Below the pieces are notes generated by a model, which did not search any database, was not told the DNA's origin, and was given only the letters and a program-made list of their open reading frames with translations. This document shows, in pieces, positions 1 through 5,766 of a stretch of 5,766 nucleotides of DNA. This stretch comes from UBA5109 sp965662565. GTDB lineage: Bacteria > Pseudomonadota > Gammaproteobacteria > Pseudomonadales > Pseudohongiellaceae. Within the stretch, counting starts at the first letter, position 1; each line of letters starts with the position of its first letter. Made by a program: the position numbers and the translations under genes. The stretch covers positions 1 through 5,766 of the forward strand of contig CBFIHS010000071.1 of the NCBI GenBank assembly GCA_965662565.1, given 5' to 3'.

Positions 1-3
1 GGT

Positions 4-99
4 ATATAACAAGCGTATATTGCATCAGCCACTACGTGGCTTGGACGATTTATCCGCTCGTGCCTAACTACTAAACCGACGCAAATACGGGCGTTAACA
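4..99 (+). other. Possible integron attC recombination site
   Basis: The segment has the layout of an attC site. Outer arms: ATATAAC at 4-10 and GTTAACA at 93-99, in which TAAC (7-10) pairs with GTTA (93-96). Inner arms: CGTATATTGC at 14-23 pairs with GCAAATACG at 81-89, leaving one extra A in the left arm. Each inner arm is separated from its outer arm by 3 nt (AAG and GGC). In attC sites the L'' box is known to carry an extra unpaired base relative to L', which matches a plus-strand orientation, as do the ends TAACAA and GGGCGTTA, similar to Vibrio cholerae repeats. Between the arms lies a hairpin, AGCCAC (27-32) with GTGGCT (36-41). Against the call: the outer boxes match the RYYYAAC/GTTRRRY consensus only partly, and no integrase gene or second site lies in the window. 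If real, it would be the last attC of an array or a lone site, with its cassette gene to the left of the window. Confidence 0.5.
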
Positions 100-141
100 C
101 CAATGTATTCAACGACTCTGCCCCCTAGAATTCACTTGAAT

Positions 142-321
142 TTATAAGTGATTGCTGAGAAGGACTAAAGCCGCTACACAACTCAAGGTTCGTATATGGT
201 TCAGCCTCAACCAAGCTCGGGTATACCTACTCCATGACGCCGCTATTGCTTCCGCGTCATGGGCGCTGTCTTTGAATTGATTATTCAAAGGCACATTGCC
301 GAATGCCGTCACGCCAAACAG
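142..321 (-). pseudogene. 3' remnant of a DUF1772 (anthrone oxygenase-like) gene
   Basis: Read on the minus strand, a frame ending at TAA (144-142) gives about 60 residues that resemble the C-terminal part of DUF1772 membrane proteins. Near its start is GVTAFGNVPLNN, the family's conserved N-V-P-L-N after a transmembrane helix. Next comes an acidic/Ala-rich stretch, then SWSRYTRAWLRLNHIRT, which corresponds to the family's W-x-R-Y...W...N-H-x-R-T segment. A final hydrophobic helix (LSCVAALVLLSN) ends the protein. Family members are about 150 residues with four predicted membrane helices, so roughly the first two thirds are missing. The frame stays open upstream through the 15-bp repeats to a stop at 418-420, but that part has no start codon before the GTG at 312 and does not look like the family. 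I infer a 5' truncation at or near the repeats. Several hairpin-forming stretches (232-262, 267-293) lie inside this old coding sequence and need no separate explanation. Substrate or function of the parent protein cannot be told. Confidence 0.7.
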
Positions 322-365
322 AATAATCGGGGTCAGAATAATCGGGGTCAGAATAATCGGGGTCA
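321..365. repeat. Three tandem copies of a 15-bp repeat
   Basis: The unit GAATAATCGGGGTCA occurs three times without mismatch (321-335, 336-350, 351-365) and is followed by GAGCATTAAA. Because 15 is a multiple of 3, the copies read in frame with the DUF1772 remnant on the minus strand, as Leu-Thr-Pro-Ile-Ile repeated, running into LFGVTAFGN. The repeat sits exactly where recognisable family sequence stops. From memory, CTGACCCC-type motifs are common beside small Y1/REP-associated transposases in gammaproteobacteria. That link is an inference, and no transposase is present here. Confidence 0.9.
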
Positions 366-384
366 GAGCATTAAAGATGACGGA

Positions 385-515
385 GGGATTAAATTTTGAC
401 CAGCATCCTACACTCGCCTAATCTAAGCTTGCAATCAATAAGCAAAGATTGGCTATGCCTTGCAAAGCGGAGTCGGCCGAAGAAGTCGGTTTATAATATG
501 GTTAAACTTAATCCC
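385..515. repeat. Imperfect inverted repeat flanking ~100 bp of non-coding DNA
   Basis: GGGATTAAATTTTGACC (385-401) matches the reverse complement of GGTTAAACTTAATCCC (500-515). Eight bases are identical (GGGATTAA), then TTT and ACC agree, with one base inserted and two changed. The 98 bases between contain a weaker palindrome around GCTTGCAA (427-434) and TTGCAAAGC (460-468). I see no plausible gene, tRNA or promoter inside. The arrangement resembles the ends of a small non-autonomous element or a REP-like structure, but no target duplication was recognised, so this is only a description of the repeat. Confidence 0.45.
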
Positions 516-566
516 TTCGCCCCCTTTAATTAACTCCCCTGCCCGCTTAAATAATTCCCCCAAGGG
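507..566. repeat. Three degenerate C-rich repeats
   Basis: Three successive segments share the pattern CTTAA/T-AT followed by a run of C: 507-523 (CTTAATCCCTTCGCCCC), 524-545 (CTTTAATTAACTCCCC and following bases) and 546-566 (CTTAAATAATTCCCCC and following bases). The copies differ in length (17-22 bp) and by several substitutions. On the minus strand they give five G-runs with loops partly longer than 7 nt, so a G-quadruplex is only a weak possibility. They directly precede the promoter of the downstream gene pair, and the first copy overlaps the right arm of the inverted repeat. Confidence 0.4.
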
Positions 567-575
567 CTTAGACAC

Positions 576-604
576 TTGACATAAAGTTGCAGTAACGAAA
601 TAAT
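576..604 (+). promoter_or_regulatory. Sigma-70-type promoter for the exported-protein gene pair
   Basis: A perfect -35 hexamer TTGACA (576-581) is followed after 17 nt by AATAAT (599-604), which matches TATAAT in five of six positions. Transcription would start near 611, leaving a leader of about 75 nt before the ATG at 688. It is the best promoter-like match seen in the left non-coding region and points at the gene pair. Confidence 0.6.
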
Positions 605-617
605 GATTTGGCATTAA

Positions 618-639
618 AACCTAAATAAAAAAATAGGTT
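618..639 (+). promoter_or_regulatory. Palindrome in the presumed leader, possible operator or hairpin
   Basis: AACCTA (618-623) and TAGGTT (634-639) are perfect inverted copies around a 10-nt A-rich centre. The palindrome starts only a few bases after the expected transcription start. It could be a repressor half-site pair or a weak RNA hairpin. A terminator is unlikely because no T-run follows. No regulator gene is visible in the window. Confidence 0.3.
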
Positions 640-687
640 GAAGCAGCATTAGGGCTCAAACAACCACACTAACAAAAAGAAGGTTTT

Positions 688-1545
688 ATGGAATATCTCT
701 TGCCCAAAACACTCATTATTTCTACCTTATATTTTTGCTCTTTATCGACAGCTTATGCTCAATGGGACATTCACTTAGAGGGAGTGCCTTTATTAGAAGA
801 TGGCAGCCCAGATTTTGAAGCACCTGCGCCACAGGCTCTGGATGGACATCCCGATTTATCTGGCACATGGGATTATCCTGACCCTTATGATACAGGCCCA
901 ATGCCTTTAAGTACTGCGAATCAGGGCCGACCAGTGGGTGAACCTAAAACACCACCACCTGGAGTCGCCCCCTATGCAGTATTTTTTGACCAAGGTTTTG
1001 GTTTCGAAAATGGCCTGCCTTTTCAACCTTGGGCTCTGGCAAAAAAAGAAGAGCGCATAGCAAACCATGGCATTGATAACCCTGATAGCCATTGTTTGCC
1101 TTTGGGTTTCATGCAATTTCATACCCATAACCAGCCTTTTGAAATTGTTCAATCTGAAAAGAGAATCGTTATACTTTATGAAGCCAGCTCAGGGGTAAGA
1201 GAGATATTTTTAGATGGCCGTGAGTTGCCAGCTATGGGCGATGTCGTTCCTGCCTGGTATGGCTATTCAGTTGGCCATTGGGAAGGAGATACATTAGTGG
1301 TTATATCCAACAATTTTCGCGGCGATGGCTGGTTAGATTTTAATGGTAGCCCAACTACTGAAGAGCTTGTTATCACCGAGCGTTTTCGTCGAGTTAACTA
1401 TGGAAAAATTGAACTTGATGTAACCATCGATGACCCTGGAGCTTACACTGAACCTTTTGACCTACGGCTTGACTTCAAAGTCATGCCTGGAGACAGTCTA
1501 ATCGAATGGGTTTGCGACAATGAATTCTCAACCCAATTTTTTTAA
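688..1545 (+). CDS. Exported protein of unknown function (285 aa)
   Basis: The product starts with a clear signal peptide: a hydrophobic stretch at residues 8-19 and a likely cleavage site AYA|QW after residue 24, so the mature protein should act in the periplasm or outside the cell. I recognise it as a member of a widespread but uncharacterised family of secreted proteins in Proteobacteria. Characteristic segments are GHPDLSGTWD (53-62), the region around ALAKKEE and DNPDSHCLP (to residue 138), GHWEGDTLVV (196-205), and the C-terminal ITERFRR...DVTIDDPGAYTEPF...WVCDNE. The mature part has only two cysteines, C136 and C276, which could form a disulfide. The start is supported by AGAAGG ending 4 nt before the ATG and by the signal peptide. 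A good promoter lies about 85 nt upstream, and the DUF6152 gene follows after 41 nt. I see no catalytic signature that would justify an enzyme name. Confidence 0.88.
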   Translation: MEYLLPKTLIISTLYFCSLSTAYAQWDIHLEGVPLLEDGSPDFEAPAPQALDGHPDLSGTWDYPDPYDTGPMPLSTANQGRPVGEPKTPPPGVAPYAVFFDQGFGFENGLPFQPWALAKKEERIANHGIDNPDSHCLPLGFMQFHTHNQPFEIVQSEKRIVILYEASSGVREIFLDGRELPAMGDVVPAWYGYSVGHWEGDTLVVISNNFRGDGWLDFNGSPTTEELVITERFRRVNYGKIELDVTIDDPGAYTEPFDLRLDFKVMPGDSLIEWVCDNEFSTQFF

Positions 1546-1586
1546 ACAATTAGCTAAATGATTTTTGCATTCTTTTTGAGGCCTCT

Positions 1587-1985
1587 ATGAAAAATAAAAT
1601 TCTAACAGTTGCTGCTTTAATGTTTATTTCTTTCAATCCATCAACGGCTTTTTCTCATCATAACTGGCTTGCTCAATTTGACCCTGACAACACAGTGATT
1701 GTGAAGGGCACAGTCGAAAGGATACAGCTAGGCAATCCCCACGCACGCTTATTTGTTAGCGAAGAGCTAGAAAATAGCGAAACCTTTAATTGGAATTTCG
1801 AGTGGCTGGCTGCTTCAGCTCTTCTAAGAATGGGAGTAGCTAGGAACACCTACCAAGCAGGTGATCGTGTTGAAATACACGCTGCAGTAGCAAGAAACGT
1901 TGAGAACATTGCCAATATTGAATTTGTTATTTTATTTGATGAAGAAGGTAACGAAGTGCACCGATATGGTGGACCAAGAGAGTAA
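1587..1985 (+). CDS. DUF6152-family exported protein (132 aa)
   Basis: The N-terminus is a typical signal peptide (MKNK, a hydrophobic core at residues 5-16, cleavage likely after AFS at 21-23). The mature protein begins with HHNW. The following pattern, FDPDNTVIVKGTVERIQLGNPHARLFV (residues 31-57), is the hallmark of DUF6152 proteins: a His-rich start, an F-D segment, K-G-T-V and N-P-H. Later come W/L-x-R-x-G and a G-D-x-V segment, consistent with a small beta-rich domain. There are no cysteines. The family has no established function that I know of. GAGG (1578-1581) ends 5 nt before the ATG. The gene follows the 285-residue exported protein by 41 nt on the same strand, and such pairs recur in related genomes as far as I recall, so the two products may work together outside the cytoplasm. 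It ends 17 nt before the convergent stop of ung. Confidence 0.85.
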   Translation: MKNKILTVAALMFISFNPSTAFSHHNWLAQFDPDNTVIVKGTVERIQLGNPHARLFVSEELENSETFNWNFEWLAASALLRMGVARNTYQAGDRVEIHAAVARNVENIANIEFVILFDEEGNEVHRYGGPRE

Positions 1986-2002
1986 TTTTATAAATTAAGT
2001 TT

Positions 2003-2704
2003 TTAGTTTGCTACAGGCAGCTGCCAATCTATCGCTTCACTGCCCTGCTCGCTTAAATAAGCATTTGTTTGTGAGAAATGTTTATTACCTAAAAAACCTC
2101 GATAGGCAGAGAGCGGTGAAGGATGTGGCGACTGCAAAACTAAATGTTTGCTTCTATCAATAAACTGCCCTTTCTTTTGGGCATAACTTCCCCACAATAA
2201 AAATACTAAACCTGATTTTTTTTCATTAAGAACGTGAATAATTTTATCTGTGAATTGCTCCCAACCTTTACCTTGATGAGAAGCAGCATTAGCTTTTTCC
2301 ACTGTCAGTACAGAATTTAACAACAACACGCCCTGCTCTGCCCAGAAACTCAAACAGCCATGCTTGGCCGGAACAATACCCAGATCAGATTCGAGTTCTT
2401 TATAGATATTAAGTAGCGATGGTGGTGGCGCGACACCCGGCATAACTGAGAAACAAAGCCCATGTGCCTGCCCTACGCCATGGTAAGGATCCTGCCCCAG
2501 AATAACGACTTTAACTTTAGCCAAGGGCGTAGAATTTAAGGCATTGAAAATTAATTTTCCTGGGGGATAAATTTCTTTATGAGCGGCTTTTTCTTGTGCT
2601 AAAAACGCCTTTAATTTGAGCATATAGTTTTGCTCAAATTCTTGCTCTAATTCGCTTAACCAAGACTCTTCAAGAGCAATTTTTTTTTCAGCTTTAGATT
2701 GCAA
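2003..2704 (-). CDS. ung: Uracil-DNA glycosylase, family 1 (233 aa)
   Basis: It removes uracil from DNA by cutting the N-glycosidic bond, the first step of base excision repair after cytosine deamination or dUMP incorporation. All family-1 landmarks are present: GQDPYHG at 70-76 with the water-activating Asp72 and Tyr74, LCFSV (82/83-87) with the uracil-stacking Phe85, LLLNSVLTV with Asn130 for uracil recognition, LLWGSYA (169-175), and HPSPLSAYRGF (194-204) with catalytic His194 and the DNA-intercalating Leu198. These sit 7-8 residues further on than in the E. coli enzyme, and total length is normal. The start is TTG: the frame has a stop six codons upstream and no ATG or GTG between, while the next ATG (residue 28) would remove the conserved N-terminal Trp15 helix. 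AAGGGG lies 8 nt before the TTG. It follows lysS by 39 nt and may be the last gene of that transcript. Confidence 0.97.
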   Translation of the reverse strand: MQSKAEKKIALEESWLSELEQEFEQNYMLKLKAFLAQEKAAHKEIYPPGKLIFNALNSTPLAKVKVVILGQDPYHGVGQAHGLCFSVMPGVAPPPSLLNIYKELESDLGIVPAKHGCLSFWAEQGVLLLNSVLTVEKANAASHQGKGWEQFTDKIIHVLNEKKSGLVFLLWGSYAQKKGQFIDRSKHLVLQSPHPSPLSAYRGFLGNKHFSQTNAYLSEQGSEAIDWQLPVAN

Positions 2705-2712
2705 AAGTGCCG

Positions 2713-2720
2713 CCCCTTTT
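2713..2720 (-). promoter_or_regulatory. Ribosome binding site that fixes the TTG start of ung
   Basis: On the minus strand AAAAGGGG ends 8 nt before the TTG at 2704-2702. With an in-frame stop just upstream and no other start codon between, this Shine-Dalgarno-like sequence supports TTG as the real initiation codon. Confidence 0.6.
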
Positions 2721-2743
2721 TAATCAATCTAGACTAATTTAGC

Positions 2744-4240
2744 TTAATCTTGCTGTAGGCGCATATGAGGAAACAACAGCACATCACGAATTGAAGGCGC
2801 GTTGGTATAAAGCATCACCAAGCGATCAATCCCAATGCCCTCACCTGCAGTTGGTGGCATGCCATATTCTAAAGCTGTAATGTAATCACTGTCGTAGTGC
2901 ATTGCTTCATCATCCCCGGCATCTTTCTCAGCGACTTGAGCATGGAAGCGTTCCGCCTGATCTTCAGCGTCATTCAACTCTGAAAAACCATTGGCGATTT
3001 CACGACCAGCAATAAACAATTCAAAGCGATCCGTAATCTCTGGATTATCATCATTACGACGCGCCAAAGGTGAGACTTCGGTTGGGTATTCAGTGATGAA
3101 AGTTGGTTGTAATAACAGGTGCTCAACTTTTTCTTCAAAAATTTCCATTTGAATTTTACCTAGCCCCCAAGAATCATTGACTTCAATTCCCATCGAACTG
3201 GCCAAGGCTTTTAAACTGTCCATGTCTTTTAATTGCTCGCTCGAAGTACCCTCAAGATATTTAACAATGGCATCAACAACGGAAATTCTTGCAAAAGGAG
3301 CCGCAAAATCGAGCTCAATGTCCTGATAATTAATGCTAGTGTTGCCCTTAACTTGTTCCGCAACTGAGCGCAGCATGTTTTCAGTTAAGTCCATCAAATG
3401 ATGGTAGTCGGTATAGGCTTGATAAAACTCCAACATGGTAAATTCAGGATTGTGACGCGTTGATAAACCTTCATTACGGAAGTTGCGATTAATCTCGTAC
3501 ACTCTTTCAAAACCACCCACTACCAATCTTTTTAAATAAAGCTCTGGCGCAATACGCAAATACATATCCTGATCAAGCGCGTTATGATGAGTGACAAAGG
3601 GTTTGGCTGTTGCGCCACCGGGAATTGATTGCAACATTGGTGTTTCGACTTCCATAAAATCTTGAGCGTTCATAAAATCACGAATAGCACCTACAATTTT
3701 AGAACGCATTACGAAAGTTTCACGAACTTCTTCGTTAGCAATCAAGTCCACATAGCGTTGTCGATAGCGCACTTCGGTATCCGTTAAACCTTTATGCTTA
3801 TCTGGCAAGGGTCTTAGAGATTTTGTAAGCAATCGAATTTCACTGACTCGAACTGATAATTCACCTTTACCGGTTTTAAAAACTTCGCCACTAGCACCTA
3901 CTATATCGCCCAAATCCCAGCTTTTAATTTCGGCAGTTTTGGCTTCGTCAAAGCCTTTAAAGTTTAAATAGAGTTGAATTAGCCCACTGCCATCTAACAA
4001 CACCATAAAGGGGCCGCGAACCCTTATTACTCGACCAGCAACACTGACAACACGATTTACTGCTTCAATCTCTTCCTTGCTATTGTCGTTAAATTCGTCG
4101 TGCAATTCTTTTGCAAAAGCTGTGCGCCTAAAATCATTAGGAAAGGCATTTCTTTGCTGACGAATTTCAGTTAACTTTACACGACGCTGAGCAATCAGTT
4201 TGTTTTCGTCTGCTTGATTATTGGTTTCGTTATCACTCAT
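2744..4240 (-). CDS. lysS: Lysyl-tRNA synthetase, class II (498 aa)
   Basis: It attaches lysine to tRNA-Lys with ATP in the cytoplasm. The N-terminal part (about 64-140) is the OB-fold anticodon-binding domain, seen in VSVAGRVIRVRG and GLIQLYLN. The class II catalytic core follows: motif 1 around RSKIVGAIRDFMNAQDFMEVETPML (179-203), motif 2 FERVYEINRNFRNEG with RHNPEFTMLE (244-271), and motif 3 GIGIDRLVMLYT with IRDVLLFPHMR near the C-terminus (468-494). THHNALDQDMYLRIAPELYLKRLVVGGFER is nearly the same as in E. coli. Length is close to the usual 500-505 residues. Compared with E. coli LysS as I remember it, the loop between AGR (68-70) and the LLD at 81-83 is about four residues shorter, lacking the M-G-K-A-S part, which probably only shortens a strand connection. 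The ATG is preceded at 4 nt by GAGAAG. It follows prfB by 14 nt, the classical prfB-lysS arrangement. Confidence 0.98.
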   Translation of the reverse strand: MSDNETNNQADENKLIAQRRVKLTEIRQQRNAFPNDFRRTAFAKELHDEFNDNSKEEIEAVNRVVSVAGRVIRVRGPFMVLLDGSGLIQLYLNFKGFDEAKTAEIKSWDLGDIVGASGEVFKTGKGELSVRVSEIRLLTKSLRPLPDKHKGLTDTEVRYRQRYVDLIANEEVRETFVMRSKIVGAIRDFMNAQDFMEVETPMLQSIPGGATAKPFVTHHNALDQDMYLRIAPELYLKRLVVGGFERVYEINRNFRNEGLSTRHNPEFTMLEFYQAYTDYHHLMDLTENMLRSVAEQVKGNTSINYQDIELDFAAPFARISVVDAIVKYLEGTSSEQLKDMDSLKALASSMGIEVNDSWGLGKIQMEIFEEKVEHLLLQPTFITEYPTEVSPLARRNDDNPEITDRFELFIAGREIANGFSELNDAEDQAERFHAQVAEKDAGDDEAMHYDSDYITALEYGMPPTAGEGIGIDRLVMLYTNAPSIRDVLLFPHMRLQQD

Positions 4241-4254
4241 TTTACTTCTCGGTT

Positions 4255-5353
4255 TTAAAGGCCCATTTTAAGACTGGCTTCCATAAACTGATCCAGATCA
4301 CCATCCAGAACAGAACCAGTATTTGATGTTTCAACATTTGTACGTAAATCTTTTATGCGGGATGAATCCAATACATAGGAGCGTATTTGGCTACCCCAAC
4401 CGATATCGGCTTTTGTCTCTTCTACTTCTTGTAAGCTCTCACGCTTTTTCAACATTTCCATTTCAAAAAGTTTAGCTTTCAACTGCTTTATCGCCGTCTC
4501 TTTATTTTTATGTTGCGAGCGCTGATTCTGACATTGCACCACAATACCCGATGGCTCATGTGTTAAGCGCACCGCCGAGTCGGTGGTATTAACGTGCTGC
4601 CCACCTGCCCCACTGGAACGATAGGTATCGACTCTGACTTGGCTCATATCCAGATTGATATCGATATCATCATCAATTTCAGGTGAGACAAAAACGGAAG
4701 CAAAAGAAGTATGTCGGCGATTACCAGAATCAAAGGGGGATTTCCTCACCAAGCGATGCACTCCAGTCTCGGTTCGAAGCCAACCAAAAGCAAACTCGCC
4801 TTCAAAATAAATAGTCGCTCCTTTGATACCTGCGCCTTCACCAGGGGTAAGCTCCATCAATTCTGTTTTGAAGCCTTTTTGTTCGCCCCAGCGTAAATAC
4901 ATGCGAAGAATCATTTCCGCCCAGTCTTGGGCCTCTGTGCCTCCAGAACCAGCCTGAATATCTAAAAAGGCGCTATTGGTATCCATTTCACCTGAAAACA
5001 TGCGCCGTTTTTCAAGTTCTTCTAGCTTGCTTTCCGCTTTGTTTAAATCCGCTTGTGCTTCAGTTAAAAGTTCAGAATCATTCTCTTCTTTGGCCAGTTC
5101 AATAAGCCCTTCACATTCTTCATAGGCATTCTCGAGCTCAAGGATAGTTTTAACTACAGACTCTAGGCTAGAGCGCTCTTTGCCAAGTTCCTGTGCATAT
5201 TCTGGTTTTTCCCAGACGGCGGATTCACCGAGTTCAAGCTCAACTTCCGTTAACCTTTCTTGTTTCTGTTCAAAGTCAAAGATACCCCCTAAGAACGTTG
5301 ATTCTCTCAAGGCTTTCTTTTATTTGCTGCAATAGACTGTTTACTTCTAACAT
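4255..5353 (-). CDS. prfB: Peptide chain release factor 2 with programmed +1 frameshift (365 aa)
   Basis: RF2 recognises UGA and UAA in the ribosomal A site and triggers release of the finished peptide. The gene is read in two frames: ATG at 5353-5351 gives 25 codons (MLEVNSLLQQ... to LRGYL), then an in-frame TGA at 5278-5276. Skipping one base (T at 5278) continues as DFEQKQER to the stop at 4257-4255. The joined protein has 365 residues, the same as E. coli RF2, with the frameshift at codon 26 as in E. coli. The codon-reading SPF motif falls at 205-207 and the catalytic GGQ at 250-252. Residue 246 is Ser, where E. coli K-12 has the atypical Thr. A coiled-coil-like, Glu-rich N-terminal domain precedes the LDIQAGSGGTEAQDW segment. 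AGGAAGAAG lies upstream of the ATG. A start within the second frame (for example the TTG at 5310) would be an artefact. moaE ends 42 nt upstream and lysS follows after 14 nt. Confidence 0.97.
5276..5290 (-). promoter_or_regulatory. Programmed +1 frameshift site of prfB
   Basis: The minus strand reads AGGGGGTATCTTTGAC around 5290-5275. The internal Shine-Dalgarno-like AGGGGG (5290-5285) sits 3 nt before the slippery CTT (5281-5279) and is followed by TGA and C. This is the same arrangement known from E. coli. When RF2 is scarce, slow termination at the UGA lets the ribosome slip by +1 and make RF2; when RF2 is plentiful, translation stops after 25 residues. The element is therefore an autoregulatory switch. 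Confidence 0.97.
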
Positions 5354-5395
5354 TAAAAACTTCTTCCTAAAAAATTGCGCGTATTCTAGCTCTTA

Positions 5396-5766
5396 TCAAG
5401 TTTGATCACTACCTTCTGCACTCTTTTCTACCCATCTTTGCGCCGCTTCTGCATCAGTATTTTTAGCTTCCACCCATTGTTCACCTTCTGAGGTGACACT
5501 TTTTTTCCAAAATGGAGCCTCAGTCTTCAAATAATCCATAATAAATGAACAGGCCTCAAAAGCCGCTTTGCGGTGCTGACTGCTGACTGCCACAAACACA
5601 ATTTGTTCACTCAAGTTTAGTTTCCCAATTCGATGAATAATCGTGACATCAAGTAGAGGCCAGCGTTTACTGGCTTGATTCGCTATTCCTTCAAGACTTT
5701 TTTCAGTCATACCAGGATAATGCTCTAAGTATAGGGAGTTTACGGATGGTGAATCATTAAGCTTTT
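5396..5766 (-). CDS. moaE: Molybdopterin synthase large subunit MoaE, 5' end outside the window
   Basis: With MoaD, MoaE converts cyclic pyranopterin monophosphate to molybdopterin by adding two sulfurs, a cytoplasmic step of molybdenum cofactor synthesis. About 122 residues are visible. The frame is open to the window edge and begins within (KLND)SPSVNSLYLEHYPGM, so the Met in HYPGMTEK at 5710 is internal and not the start. Roughly the first 35-40 residues are missing. Family hallmarks are RWPLLDVTIIHRIGKL, IVFVAVSSQHRKAAFEA with the His-Arg pair, and FIMDYLKTEAPFWKK, whose two lysines correspond to the active-site Lys119 and Lys126 of E. coli MoaE. The C-terminus extends slightly past the E. 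coli end (after the AAQRW match), finishing EGSDQT. It runs in the same direction as prfB, 42 nt ahead of it. I see no clear terminator in that gap. moaD may lie upstream, but that is not visible. Confidence 0.95.
   Translation of the reverse strand, partial: KLNDSPSVNSLYLEHYPGMTEKSLEGIANQASKRWPLLDVTIIHRIGKLNLSEQIVFVAVSSQHRKAAFEACSFIMDYLKTEAPFWKKSVTSEGEQWVEAKNTDAEAAQRWVEKSAEGSDQT

Noticed and set aside
232..293. Two strong inverted repeats (232-240/254-262 and 267-277/283-293) as attC-like or terminator structures
   Set aside because: Both lie inside the open DUF1772 reading frame, lack a T-run and lack the TAAC/GTTA ends, so chance structure in old coding DNA is the simpler reading.
492..497. 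TATAAT as a promoter -10 element
   Set aside because: No -35-like hexamer at the right distance; the nearest TTGCAA is 26 nt away.
907..1152. Minus-strand open frame of 81 codons
   Set aside because: It is a shadow opposite the exported-protein gene, with no family resemblance and no ribosome binding site worth noting.
1983..1997. TAATTT-TAT-AAATTA hairpin between the convergent DUF6152 and ung stops, as a terminator
   Set aside because: The stem is only A-T pairs, includes the stop codon of the upstream gene, and no clean T-run follows, so it is too weak to call.
4711..4896. Plus-strand open frame of 61 codons inside prfB
   Set aside because: It lies opposite the conserved GGQ/SPF-coding part of prfB and shows no recognisable protein features.
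5381..5400. TAGAAT (minus strand, 5388-5383) as a -10 box of a separate prfB promoter
   Set aside because: No acceptable -35 hexamer occurs 16-18 nt upstream. TTGATA nearby is only 5 nt away, and at 17 nt from it the sequence is AATTTT.
5193..5405. Plus-strand open frame of 70 codons across the prfB start
   Set aside because: It is antisense to the prfB frameshift region and the moaE-prfB gap, with a composition that looks like chance.

Overview
The window looks like chromosomal DNA of a gammaproteobacterium, probably a free-living aquatic one with modest, AT-leaning base composition. The evidence is the closeness of RF2 and LysS to the Escherichia coli proteins: RF2 has the same length, the same frameshift codon and the same motif positions. 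The gene order moaE-prfB-lysS-ung and the pair of exported proteins with family-type sequence fit this too. I cannot name the genus.

Left part (1-687): no intact gene. It starts with an imperfect palindrome (about 4-99) that has the layout of an integron attC recombination site. Next, on the minus strand, is the 3' end of a broken DUF1772 (anthrone oxygenase-like) membrane-protein gene (142-321). Its upstream side runs into three perfect copies of a 15-bp repeat (321-365). Then come an imperfect inverted repeat about 100 bp apart (385-401 / 500-515) and C-rich degenerate repeats (507-566). This looks like a scar zone where mobile or recombining DNA has come and gone.

Middle part (576-1985, plus strand): a good sigma-70-type promoter (TTGACA, 17 nt, AATAAT), a small palindrome in the presumed leader, and two genes 41 nt apart for exported proteins. 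The first is an uncharacterised 285-residue protein with two cysteines in its mature part. The second is a DUF6152-family protein of 132 residues. They probably form a two-gene operon of unknown function.

Right part (2003-5766, minus strand): reading leftwards, moaE (5' end outside the window), prfB, lysS and ung, with gaps of 42, 14 and 39 nt, probably co-transcribed at least in part. They cover molybdopterin synthesis, translation termination at UGA/UAA, lysine tRNA charging and uracil removal from DNA. prfB carries the classical programmed +1 frameshift, so the protein begins at 5353 and not at any start in the downstream frame. ung begins with TTG and converges on the DUF6152 gene with 17 nt between the two stop codons.

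I see no convincing new biological system. The parts most worth a second look are the attC-like site, the truncated DUF1772 gene with its repeat junction, and the uncharacterised exported pair.
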